Positions 41,901 through 46,937 of a DNA stretch of 64,000 nucleotides are shown piece after piece (the first letter of the stretch is position 1; every line of letters starts with the position of its first letter). The stretch comes from Anagrus nilaparvatae (Eukaryota > Arthropoda > Insecta > Hymenoptera > Mymaridae), in the NCBI GenBank assembly GCA_022575985.1, contig JAKSXM010000123.1, forward strand, positions 124,001 through 188,000. The letters are read 5' to 3'. The position numbers and the translations under genes were made by a program. The notes beneath the pieces are model-generated. The model had not been told where the DNA came from and did not search any database. It saw only the letters and a program-made list of their open reading frames with translations.

Positions 41901-42732
41901 TATTTTAAATATTATTAGATAACAAGTTTGAGTAAATTTTTGCATTTAACACCGATGCAAACTTTGATCATTTAAATTTAAAAGCTTGATTTCCAAAAAA
42001 CTATAAAATACTCAAGCAAATTTAACCATAAAATTAACAAACTAAAAAAAATCATTAAAATTTCCGTATTTTATATGTCAAAAAAAAACCATAAAAATTG
42101 CAACACCCATAACTTAAAAACAACTTGTCAGCTAATCATCACCAAAAAATATATAATTTTTAAAATGACACCCTATTAAATTTATCTCGACCCTATATTC
42201 ACCACATAAATTCTCATTTTTTGTATTAAAAATTTTAATTAAAGTATTAAAAAAAATTGTCATTTTTATTTTTTTGGTAATAAACTAACCAAACTGGTTA
42301 CCATCTTTTGCGATGTATATCGCAAGTAAATATTTTAAACAGGTTTAAATATATTCGACACATATATAAAAAAAAAATTTATTATAAATCTTTATTATAA
42401 TAACGAAGGCGATGAAAAAATATAGCCCATTAAAAAAAGAAAAAGGGTGTAGTTATTTGTAAATTTTTTAGCACATCATTATATGTAAAACCTTTTTATA
42501 TTATGTGAATAAATAAATATAAAAACTTACTTTCATTATCGATTCGATCTTGTAATGGATTATTGGTAGTATGAAATAATTTTTTTGATGATATTTTGTT
42601 TGGATTAATATCTTCGATATCTTTGATATTACTTGTTGTACCAATCCATAATATATAAATTAGAGCAATTAATAAAATTAGAGACGAACTAACTGCTATT
42701 TCAGCTAGACGATTTGGTATGCAATTACTCAT
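5862..42732 (-). CDS. AdamTS-A: ADAMTS metalloprotease with GON domain (GON-1/ADAMTS9/20/AdamTS-A type), 27 coding exons
   Basis: Secreted zinc metalloprotease expected to cleave extracellular-matrix proteoglycans. Exons in order: 42732-42531, 28281-28138, 27926-27766, 25092-24967, 23993-23792, 16382-16250, 16174-15973, 15361-15147, 12684-12532, 12319-12170, 11899-11739, 11291-10952, 10879-10791, 10715-10368, 10286-10120, 10061-9811, 9215-8828, 8763-8602, 8526-8389, 8307-8185, 7797-7627, 7563-7348, 7268-7080, 7021-6693, 6617-6481, 6405-6215, 5957-5862. All introns are GT-AG and all phases agree; total 5184 bp, 1727 residues. Rough domains: hydrophobic N-terminus 12-31, prodomain to 354, protease 355-~570, disintegrin-like to ~665, TSR1 ~671-722, cysteine-rich/spacer ~730-940, TSR2-10 ~950-1524, GON 1525-1727. 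Zinc site HEIGHVLNMPHDD and the terminal GON domain place it in the GON-1/ADAMTS9/20 clade; the fly name AdamTS-A is used by analogy. Untranslated exons and promoter are not resolved. Confidence 0.95.
6215..6405 (-). CDS. AdamTS-A: ADAMTS exon 26: GON domain
   Basis: Residues 1633-1696. GKAGDCYSKMNCPQGRFAIN and LSGTYLILSPDVHW carry the conserved GON cysteines. Phase 0 donor at GTAAGT. Confidence 0.95.
6481..6617 (-). CDS. AdamTS-A: ADAMTS exon 25: GON domain
   Basis: Residues 1587-1632. TCPFDGQRNNSCECL is a recognisable GON block, followed by RTMFKKIRIDVNTLHVV. Junctions in phases 2 and 1 give YERRLQDP upstream and a Pro codon downstream. Confidence 0.95.
6693..7021 (-). CDS. AdamTS-A: ADAMTS exon 24: TSR10 and start of GON domain
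   Basis: Residues 1478-1586. CSHTCGKKGRQIRRLFC to CNQKPC is the last TSR, with a strongly basic middle. The GON domain starts near 1525 and shows TCLEVQTR, DGEYTLLVGGK and IFCYGM, then the conserved EYLTLPTG. Confidence 0.96.
7080..7268 (-). CDS. AdamTS-A: ADAMTS exon 23: TSR9 body
   Basis: Residues 1415-1477, phase 0 both sides. CSATCGNGFRKREVTC to CKIRGC, then FHWIAGSWKN, the start of TSR10. Donor GTAACA. Confidence 0.94.
7348..7563 (-). CDS. AdamTS-A: ADAMTS exon 22: TSR8 body
   Basis: Residues 1343-1414, phase 0 both sides. CDVKCGDGYQHRQ to CQRPPC, then a Ser/Asn-rich spacer and WHTGYWSE, the start of TSR9. Confidence 0.95.
7627..7797 (-). CDS. AdamTS-A: ADAMTS exon 21: TSR7 body
   Basis: Residues 1286-1342, phase 0 both sides. 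CSRSCGGGSAKQ to NVHQCPQW, then EAGDWGQ opens TSR8. Confidence 0.94.
7798..8184 (-). other. ADAMTS intron 20
   Basis: 387-bp GT-AG intron separating the linker exon from TSR7. No internal feature recognised. Confidence 0.8.
8185..8307 (-). CDS. AdamTS-A: ADAMTS exon 20: linker inside the TSR array
   Basis: Residues 1245-1285, phase 0 both sides. Cys-free, Asp/Asn/Ser-rich linker (PMIYNTTYSSRLPDDD) ending GYEWIIEDFGE, which supplies the Trp segment of TSR7. It contains an NTT N-glycosylation sequon. The exon could be skipped without changing the frame. Confidence 0.87.
8389..8526 (-). CDS. AdamTS-A: ADAMTS exon 19: TSR6 body
   Basis: Residues 1199-1244, phase 0 both sides. CSTTCGNGIQRR to IVEVCPK. 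Ends before a new tryptophan segment, which is supplied by the next exon after a linker. Confidence 0.94.
8602..8763 (-). CDS. AdamTS-A: ADAMTS exon 18: TSR5 body, start of TSR6
   Basis: Residues 1145-1198, phase 0 both sides. Starts exactly at the first Cys of CSVTCGLG and ends at the Trp-rich segment of the next repeat, WYTGAWSA. Confidence 0.95.
8828..9215 (-). CDS. AdamTS-A: ADAMTS exon 17: TSR3, TSR4 and start of TSR5
   Basis: Residues 1015-1144. TSR3 is ECSNNCGPGFYRIRH to VGPCKSVNW, TSR4 is YGEWSSCSVTCGKNG to KKSCPKW, and GLGPWTD opens TSR5. It is the only exon carrying more than one full repeat. TSR4 retains both glycosylation motifs. Confidence 0.95.
9216..9810 (-). other. ADAMTS intron 16 with a small fold-back
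   Basis: 595-bp intron. 9421-9479 forms a short hairpin with arms ATCCGGTTGCC and GGCAGCCGGA in a GC-richer patch, possibly a small MITE remnant. Confidence 0.7.
9811..10061 (-). CDS. AdamTS-A: ADAMTS exon 16: spacer end and TSR2
   Basis: Residues 932-1014. PPQITYEYTISKK ends the spacer. The next repeat (WVLSDWHYCDRICQGIRHRR) is degenerate, lacking the Gly of CxxxCG, but keeps the paired Cys pattern through NVNCTLQW. Confidence 0.94.
10120..10286 (-). CDS. AdamTS-A: ADAMTS exon 15: spacer domain
   Basis: Residues 876-931. LRLEENGKYILNGNLSVAPR is the recognisable spacer core, followed by IYPGATIEYSG and AVDLILE. Phase 0 donor. Confidence 0.95.
10368..10715 (-). CDS. AdamTS-A: ADAMTS exon 14: cysteine-rich and spacer domains
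   Basis: Residues 760-875. CKLYCQVAG, VEDGTPCGPDTFDICVNGLC and DICGVCKGDNSSC are hallmark cysteine-rich motifs. The spacer begins with YNISRSGYNKVTIIPAGSS and FIDIRQ. Confidence 0.97.
10791..10879 (-). CDS. AdamTS-A: ADAMTS exon 13: cysteine-rich domain start
   Basis: Residues 730-759. QQQCERFNG follows SLDFR, matching the family's 'dFR..QC..fn' opening of the cysteine-rich domain. Short introns on both sides, phases 2 and 1. Confidence 0.94.
10952..11291 (-). CDS. AdamTS-A: ADAMTS exon 12: disintegrin-like domain and central TSR1
   Basis: Residues 617-730. CKKLWCTLP and PWADGTYCGPDKWC complete the disintegrin-like domain. QWGEWSNYGECSRTCGGG is the central thrombospondin repeat, with a WxxW C-mannosylation motif and CSRTCG O-fucosylation motif. 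It ends SLDFR. I chose the acceptor at GCAG|TC because an upstream CAG would break the frame. Confidence 0.96.
11292..11738 (-). other. ADAMTS intron 11
   Basis: 447-bp AT-rich GT-AG intron in the disintegrin-like domain. Nothing else seen. Confidence 0.85.
11739..11899 (-). CDS. AdamTS-A: ADAMTS exon 11: catalytic end and disintegrin-like domain
   Basis: Residues 563-616. AGHGNCLLDEP closes the protease domain. LPGEDYSENKQCELVYG and ICPHM begin the disintegrin-like domain. Phase 1 donor joins exon 12 to make Val. Confidence 0.96.
12170..12319 (-). CDS. AdamTS-A: ADAMTS exon 10: third zinc ligand and Met-turn
   Basis: Residues 513-563. Completes the site as VLNMPHDD, with H518 the third zinc ligand and N515 where most metzincins have Gly. 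HNIMTRML provides the Met-turn (M537), followed by PWIWSKCSR and VTEFL at the end of the catalytic domain. Confidence 0.97.
12532..12684 (-). CDS. AdamTS-A: ADAMTS exon 9: active-site helix
   Basis: Residues 462-513. Contains LGLAELGRMC, SCSIVQDNGLATAFT and the zinc site HEIGH, with H508, E509 and H512. The intron splits the active-site helix right after this motif (phase 2). Confidence 0.97.
12685..15146 (-). other. ADAMTS intron 8
   Basis: 2462-bp AT-rich intron. No repeat, RNA gene or foreign coding frame recognised. Confidence 0.85.
15147..15361 (-). CDS. AdamTS-A: ADAMTS exon 8: metalloprotease domain
   Basis: Residues 391-462. VSRIYKDASIGNPISIAVVK and the later MFKLFCDWQ..N and HHDTALLLTR blocks are the canonical central part of the reprolysin fold. 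Starts in phase 0 and ends in phase 2. Confidence 0.96.
15362..15972 (-). other. ADAMTS intron 7
   Basis: 611-bp AT-rich intron behind a weak GTACTT donor. Nothing else seen. Confidence 0.85.
15973..16174 (-). CDS. AdamTS-A: ADAMTS exon 7: RTRR site and start of catalytic domain
   Basis: Residues 323-390. RTRR at 351-354 is followed by ALPREYFIEIMVVADAKM, the conserved first strand of the ADAMTS protease domain, so the mature enzyme probably starts at A355. The donor is GTACTT, unusually weak, phase 0. Confidence 0.95.
16250..16382 (-). CDS. AdamTS-A: ADAMTS exon 6: propeptide with RKRR convertase site
   Basis: Residues 279-323. A charged linker with RKRR at 307-310, a consensus furin-type processing site. 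It lies ~44 residues before a second site in exon 7 that directly abuts the catalytic domain. Confidence 0.9.
19924..19981 (+). repeat. Near-perfect 22-bp hairpin with 14-nt loop
   Basis: Arm TATCGCTGTATGTTCAA and its complement TTGAACATACAGCGATA, extended by ATTAT/GTAAT to 22 bp each. The single non-Watson-Crick pair is a G:U wobble if the plus strand is transcribed but an A:C mismatch in the ADAMTS transcript. Size and shape resemble a short pre-miRNA, but flanking sequence does not extend the stem. Confidence 0.6.
20140..20560. repeat. GC-richer degraded mobile sequence
   Basis: A sharply less AT-rich patch with CCCCCCTGGAAAATTATTCC facing TCCTGGAGGGG as a short inverted repeat and a 10-base G run. 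It starts with GGGGCGTGCGATTATCCGAG, which could be an element end. No partner found in the window. Confidence 0.35.
22310..22520. repeat. Dispersed repeat relative, intron 5
   Basis: Shares AAAACAAAGGG..TAT.TTGG and ACATAGTTTT-type blocks and a GTGCAAA segment with 23240-23480 and 25260-25400. Divergent and fragmentary. Confidence 0.35.
22671..22928. repeat. Dispersed ~250-bp repeat, copy 1
   Basis: Aligns with 28948-29186 in the same direction. Both share ATACTAATCATGAATTTA in the middle and end with CTTTTTCTCGCAAGCAAAAT then TTAGGATATATAAGTAA. A shorter 40-bp version of this end occurs elsewhere in the window. Confidence 0.65.
23240..23520. repeat. Dispersed GC-patch repeat, copy with GCTCGCTCGTGCATAC
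   Basis: Contains TACGCTCGCTCGTGCATACA, then TTTTTTAAACAAGGGACAAA and AAAACATAGTTTTACATAAT. The same ordered blocks, partly inverted, appear at 25260-25400 and weakly at 22310-22520. Likely an old transposon family. Confidence 0.45.
23792..23993 (-). CDS. AdamTS-A: ADAMTS exon 5: end of prodomain core, cysteine-switch-like Cys
   Basis: Residues 212-278. Contains the propeptide pattern Y.IQP....GHLIHRR and ends YECGLI, where C275 sits at the usual place of the cysteine that can hold the protease latent. Donor is GTTAAG, phase 1, weaker than its neighbours. Confidence 0.92.
23994..24966 (-). other. ADAMTS intron 4
   Basis: 973-bp AT-rich intron in the prodomain. No internal feature recognised. 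Confidence 0.85.
24967..25092 (-). CDS. AdamTS-A: ADAMTS exon 4: prodomain with CHG motif
   Basis: Residues 170-211, phase 0 on both sides. Shows GCFYNGIIEGD and SLCHGM, equivalent to the 'C.Y.G.i.g....v..s.C.Gl.G' part of reprolysin-type propeptides. The motif continues into exon 5 as IGHI. Confidence 0.93.
25260..25400. repeat. Dispersed GC-patch repeat, second copy
   Basis: Contains TTCTTAAACAAGGGATAAAA, TATGCACGAGCGAGCC and ACGTGCAAAATTGGAACC, related to 23240-23520 with part of the order rearranged. Confidence 0.4.
25553..25675. repeat. Tandem repeat, ~24-bp unit, five diverged copies
   Basis: Units of the form CCTAAACCCAAATTATTCTA ending AGTC. It directly abuts the younger minisatellite, whose unit looks distinct. 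Confidence 0.55.
25676..25985. repeat. Minisatellite, ~24-33-bp unit, about ten copies
   Basis: Ten copies of TTAAATGGGACAAATTTGAC (with T/A variants) separated by runs of 6 to 11 C. Unit length varies mainly through the C run. In the ADAMTS transcript sense these are repeated G tracts. It lies in intron 3. Confidence 0.95.
26150..26770. repeat. Diverged internal duplication
   Basis: Two ~150-bp segments (about 26270-26430 and 26570-26725) share an ordered pattern: AAATAAACCGA/AAATAAATCGA, CGCTATT.., ATTAGGGCTAA-like and ACCTAAAAATTT. An old duplicated repeat of unknown family in intron 3. Confidence 0.45.
26974..27700 (-). pseudogene. Non-LTR retrotransposon 3' end, minus strand
   Basis: The minus-strand frame ending near 27384 reads NLRPIEEESSNCDLLFHSPL then LRREWNNLSQEIRDGFDNFK, the usual 'R....F...WN.LP..IR....F' C-terminus of LINE ORF2. 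It continues into a 3' region with GGGTGAAAAGCCCGTCAAAT and a TGAATAAATAAATGAATAAA tail. 5'-truncated, inserted in sense in intron 3, with its 5' edge close to the exon 3 donor at 27765. Confidence 0.75.
27766..27926 (-). CDS. AdamTS-A: ADAMTS exon 3: prodomain
   Basis: Residues 116-169. Contains a core propeptide pattern (FIAFGQKFHLKLKESRDF) like the 'F.ayGq.fhLnL' region of ADAMTS prodomains. Ends GLT in phase 0 at a GTAAG donor. A minus-strand LINE remnant comes within tens of bases of this donor. Confidence 0.92.
28138..28281 (-). CDS. AdamTS-A: ADAMTS exon 2: prodomain start
   Basis: Residues 68-115, beginning PQYDDEPYENLHSALN after the junction Ile. Acidic and Asn-rich N-terminal propeptide with little conservation. 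Acceptor TTACAG, donor GTAAGT, phases 1 and 1. Confidence 0.85.
28948..29186. repeat. Dispersed ~250-bp repeat, copy 2
   Basis: Direct-orientation partner of 22671-22928, with small indels in the middle and a nearly identical 3' third around CTTTTTCTCGCAAGCAAAAT. Confidence 0.65.
30843..30885. repeat. TTGCGAGAAA motif family copy
   Basis: TATATACCCTAAAAAAGACA followed by TTTCACTTGCGAGAAAAAA; the reverse-complement form of the end of the 22671/28948 repeats. Confidence 0.55.
34700..34860. repeat. Short GC-richer tandem-like segment
   Basis: GCGAATAAGGACT/T recurs three times near 34777, 34805 and 34838 as GAATAAGGAC, in an otherwise AT-rich stretch just upstream of the Helitron remnant. May be part of the same element. 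Confidence 0.35.
35090..35545 (+). pseudogene. Helitron helicase-like N-terminal domain, fragment
   Basis: Two overlapping frames joined by a frameshift near 35185. The first ends HYLGEMNVVC; the second begins CGAKHFKSE and runs through CCHSGKILLP, REYNNAFAFASFGAK, RICGQVYHNVYSL and QLYIIDNENYD. This H.LG.M..C..CGA / CC..GK..LP / YN.AFAF.S.GA / GQ.YH series is the Helitron_like_N signature. The Rep catalytic and helicase parts are absent. It opposes the host gene in intron 1. Confidence 0.88.
38040..38270. repeat. Imperfect duplication and short inverted repeat
   Basis: ATCAGTTGCCCACAATA and CTCAGTTGCCCATAATA are ~120 bp apart. ATGAAGTCTGTTTTTACCTA at 38141 faces TAGGTAAAAACAGATTTCAT at 38246. 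Confidence 0.5.
39128..40222. repeat. Older dispersed repeat, filled copy
   Basis: Its left part (AACTCTTAAAAATACC...GGCAAAGTTTGGAAAAATGT) and right part (TTTTTATTCATTTAGATTCT) match 49448-49634, where they are adjacent. The 911-bp difference is the TIR element at 39203-40113. Confidence 0.6.
39203..40113. mobile_element. Non-autonomous TIR DNA transposon, 911 bp
   Basis: Termini TCCCTGTGAAAATTTTTTAC and, in reverse complement, TCCCTGTGTAAAATTTTTAC; the inverted repeat runs ~40 bp through the GGCCATAA block. No transposase frame inside. The related locus at 49448-49634 acts as an approximate empty site and confirms the edges. Target duplication is not clear. Confidence 0.7.
40565..40605. repeat. 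TTGCGAGAAA motif family copy
   Basis: TATATATACTCTTTGAAAGC then TTTTACTTGCGAGAATAAT; a diverged copy of the motif at 30843 and 53037. Confidence 0.45.
42531..42732 (-). CDS. AdamTS-A: ADAMTS exon 1: start codon, hydrophobic N-terminus
   Basis: Residues 1-67. The start is the first ATG of the open frame, with MSNCIPNRLAEI followed by a ~20-residue hydrophobic stretch (12-31). This is either an uncleaved-looking signal peptide with a longer than usual N-region or a signal anchor. Acidic and Asn-rich sequence follows. The donor reads GTAAGT just below 42531, phase 1, and joins exon 2 to form an Ile codon. It is 14.2 kb from the next exon, so its link to the gene rests on matching phase, the secretory-type N-terminus and the lack of a competing start. 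Confidence 0.82.
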
Positions 42733-45700
42733 TATTGCAGTTTTTTTCTTTTATTGATATTTATAAATATACTATAAACTACTTTTTTTTTAAAGGTGAT
42801 TTTCTTGTTTTAGTTTATGTGTCTCCTCTGTAAAAAAAAAAAGTATGTGATGTTACATTTACCTCAAAATAAATGAGAAATCTAGCTTGTTAGTTTGTAG
42901 AGTTTAAGTGCATAGTTATGAAATTCATGGAAGAATTTGATGTTTTTTTATTTTAAATTGTGGTTATAAAATCTTAAATGTGATTGCTTTTGCAGTAGAA
43001 AGAAGATTATTTTGTAAATTATTTTAAGTGGTACGAAAATTTACATTGCAAAAATTTGAGTTTATAGAAATTCTTAATATGGTCAAATTTTTTTAGAATC
43101 TAACAGTAAAAAAATGAAATTAAAATTATTTTTCAAAGTTTTTTTAAGCTTGGAAGATAGTATGTATCTGTTTTTTTCACAAAATTTCAAAGAGTTTACT
43201 AGAAACTTACTAAAAAAGTATTACGGCTAAAATTTTCAAGAAATTTTTTATTATTTATGCTGAATGGATGATTTTAAAATGTGAAAATTAAGCTGTAATT
43301 CATTATATGCTGCTAAAAATCTTTTTTAGTAAATATCTTACTTTGATACCCAAACTTAAAAAAGTCATTAAAAATTTTAAATTCAAAATCAGCTTACTCT
43401 GCTTGAATTTTCAATCAAAATTAAAAAAAAAAAAATTTTAATTATAATATTAATGTAAAATTTTAGCAGAGCAACCTGACAATTTAAACTCCAAACTAAC
43501 GTGAATTAAAAAAAATTTAACCAAATGTCAATTCCAATACAGCTTAAAAAACTCAAAACATGCATAAAAAAACATATATAAAGGTTAATTACCTTCGTCG
43601 ATAAAATCCTCGAAAAAGGATAAATTTTTGTATTGGCCAAGTCTCGTTGAATGAACCTTTGTAGATCATCGTTGCATAAAAAAATGCATAAGTAAAAAAA
43701 AAGTAAAAAATACTGTTGTTTAAATATTAAACAGTTAAATATTCGGATTTATTTGGCCCTTTCGGCAACCCAATTATATAATTTATTCTTTCTTGTTCCT
43801 CTTTATTATTCAAAATAAGCAAAGAAAGAATATTTTTTTAAGTCTTATTTTCATGTAATATGCAATACGCATATATGTAAAAAAAACATGTCAAGAATTA
43901 AAAAAAAAAATAAGTGCATTATGCCATTTTTTTTAATAAACTAGTACACGTGAATTTCAATGAACTGAATTATACTCCCATTGTTTATAATAAGTTTTTT
44001 TTACATCACATAAATACACACAAAAAATATATATAAACAACACTGATACACTTTAAATTTACATGTACACTGATATTTTGCGTAAAAATTTATTATTTAA
44101 AAAAGAAAATTCTAATTTATTGATTTTTATTTATGAAAAGAAAGAAAACTGTTATTTTTCTTGATGAACACTTGTGCTTATAATAACGTTTTATGGATAC
44201 AATAATGTTCTTTTGTTTTCAACTTGTATTTTTTTTTTTTTTTAATCAGCTTTTTTTTTCTTGTCTTGTGTTTTTGTAATTCAGCTATGTGTATGCATCT
44301 GTAATCAAAATAATAGAATCTTTTATAAATAAAATGGTTTTAGTTTTTGATTATTTAGAAAATATTATAAACAATAAGGTTAGAAATAAATTAGGGCATG
44401 TGTGGGTGGTTTTGGATGTAGATTTTATTGTTGTATTGATGTAATAAAATATTTTTCATGCATTGTTTGGATGAAAATTTGTTTCCTGTATTTTTTGATA
44501 CGTTTTTTTTTATTGATTAGGTTGATAAATCAGAAAAGAAAAAAAAATGGATTCGAAGCATTATTTTAAAAATAATTTACAAAACTCTTTGCTAATTCAG
44601 TCTTTTAGTTTGGGTCTCAGGAACCAATTTTAACCAAGATTATTTATTGCATATCATCACTTAATTTTAAACAGTAAAAAAATTAAATTTTATCAACAAA
44701 ATATTTTGTGTGCACGCTATTGTAATTGAACTACAGTAAAACTCAAAATTTATAATGTCAAATGTAACTCCTGTTAAAGTACAAAATAAATAAATTTTCA
44801 GCAAAAAAATAGTAAATTTGCAAAATAAACAAAAATTATCAATGTTTTTTTTGTGACTACAACTATTTTCTGTAAATTTACTACATTTTTTCGCGAAATT
44901 TCGAAAAGAATGTGTAAATTTACAATTTTTTATGAGAACTCACAAAAAAAATCAAGAATTTTTTGCAAAATTAGTAAATATACGATTTTTATCAAAAATT
45001 TACTAATTTTGTGAAAATTAACTATTTTTGTTGTTTATATTTACACGAGTTACTCGATTCAAAGCATAGATGCAGAAAGGACTAGATGGAGCATTGAGCT
45101 CGAAAAATGTCCATCGTCTAAAAAGAGAAAAACACTAACTTTCCTAGTGTTTTATTTCTTTCTAACTAACGATCTATGATTCAAAGTAAGTTAAAATACC
45201 AGAAACTGAAATCTCAATCATATTCCTCATAAAATAAGTTAGAAATTTTAATAAAATTAAACAAAAAACCCCCATATACACCCATTTTTCAATTGCACAT
45301 TATCAATTAAAATAAACTTTTACGTATTTCTTTCATTTAAGCATTTATAAATGATGACTTTGTAAGATTGTGGTTAAAAAAAAAACGAAGAAAATTAAAA
45401 AAAATGTAGTAGCAATAATTCGATACCGGATTGAAATCTGAGATAAAATATTTAATATAATTATATGGTATTATTATTTTCTGTTAGTGTAAAAAATTTT
45501 TTTATAAATATTATTATTATTACAACTGATTATTTTTTATTTTTTTTTTTATAAGTACATTTTATATTATACATTTTATCGATTAATATAATACAAATTA
45601 AATTGTTGTTGTACATGTGTAAAATGTATTGAAATACGAAAACAAAAATAAAATGTTAATATATTTAACAGCTTTTATTTTATTGCTGTACGAATCGATT

Positions 45701-46759
45701 TGTATTTTGACGAGGATTTTTAAATTTTATTAAACAGAGATTGGGCTTATAACTGTTTTTTTTTATTTTATTGTTATTGAAAAAAAAATTTTTTATAATT
45801 ATTAGTTTTTGATACAGAACTTTTCTGAGAATTATATTTTCAAGTAAATAGATGAAAACAAACCATATAAAAATGTTTATTTTGGAAACTGTTATTTACA
45901 TTCAAAATTAATACATAAAATACAAAAAATTGATTGAATTAAACTCATTGTTTTTAGGAATTTTTGAAATGTGACTGTTTTTGCCTAAAAGCTCATTTTT
46001 CTGCTTCCTGACCTCCATGGCTTTCTTCGAAATTATATAATTATATATTGATATATAGTAGTAATTTTAATAAATAGCATCATTGAAGCAGAATACTGAT
46101 ATTCTCTTAAGCTTTTTATTAAACTTTTCGTTTTTATGACTTACTAACAGCGCAATATCATTGATTACTCAAAATTGGCTGACGGAAAATTAATGCGATT
46201 ATGCAAATTTTTTATAGTATAAGAATGAAATTCAGGACATTTAAAATTTTTAGACACGATTAAAATTGAAAGCCTTTTATCTAAGAAACAAAACGAAAAA
46301 AACATGGAATACAGCAGATTAAAAACAACGAAAAAAAAAAACAATTTTTGAGTTTCAAGAGAAAAAAAATGGAGGGGAAAGCTAAATTATTGTTAAAAAA
46401 TTTTGCGCAAATATAAGTGTATTGGCTGGTTAAAACTTTTTTCAAAGACATTAATATTTTGACCCTAAACGTGAACTAATAAATTCAAACAAATTTTCAA
46501 TCGCCTTCTAAAATTCGAAAGATATTAAATTTGAAATTAAGATGACCATTAAAATTTTTTGCTAATCTTTCAGTTATAACATCAAAACGTCATTTTATAA
46601 TCTGTGATTTTCAAGAAATAATTCACGATATATAAGTATAGCATTACTTTAGTATTGTACTACTATATTATTACTTAATATACTATAGTATTACTTTTTA
46701 AACCAATTTTAAGAAAAGATTTTATTTTTTTCAGATACTTCGCTATATAAACAAGATAC
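42733..46759. other. Upstream flank of the ADAMTS start codon
   Basis: AT-rich and without recognisable coding content apart from the candidate leader exon at 43593-43680. It should hold the promoter and 5' UTR, but I cannot place a TATA box or initiator reliably in such AT-rich DNA. A short inverted repeat AAAACACTA/TAGTGTTTT lies near 45129-45153. Confidence 0.5.
43593..43680 (-). other. Candidate 5' leader exon of the ADAMTS gene
   Basis: A less AT-rich block on the minus strand ends at a donor-like GTAATT (43592 downward). It contains an ATG-led open frame that would hit a stop if spliced to sequence just before the exon 1 start, so it would be 5' leader with a small upstream frame rather than protein. 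The right edge is arbitrary. No homology supports it; this is inference from composition and the donor only. Confidence 0.2.
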
Positions 46760-46799
46760 TTATATACTCTCAGGAATACATTTTACTTGTGAGAAAAAT
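46760..46799. repeat. TTGCGAGAAA motif family copy, diverged
   Basis: TTATATACTCTCAGGAATAC then TTTTACTTGTGAGAAAAAT, with one change in the core. Confidence 0.4.
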
Positions 46800-46937
46800 A
46801 TAAATAAAAATAAATATATGTTTATTTCATTTATAAATTGTTAACAAAATAGCATGCAGTTTTAAATATAATATTGGAATATCTATGTATAAAATCTTAA
46901 TAGTTGAGAGATGTAAAGTATAAAAATCAGTGAAAAG

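Larger units (their letters stand above)
28282..42530 (-). other. ADAMTS intron 1 (14.2 kb)
   Basis: The longest intron. Holds a ~250-bp dispersed repeat copy (28948-29186), a 40-bp motif copy (30843-30885), a Helitron remnant (35090-35545), an ~120-bp imperfect duplication (38040-38270), a TIR element inside an older repeat (39128-40222) and another motif copy (40565-40605). Remaining stretches (29190-30840, 30890-35000, 35560-38000, 40610-42530) are AT-rich; I see nothing in them. Confidence 0.8.

Noticed and set aside
44830..45060. Similarity to 32930-33240 (TTTGTAAATT...GAGTTAC)
   Set aside because: Mostly A/T runs; could not separate a real repeat from shared composition.
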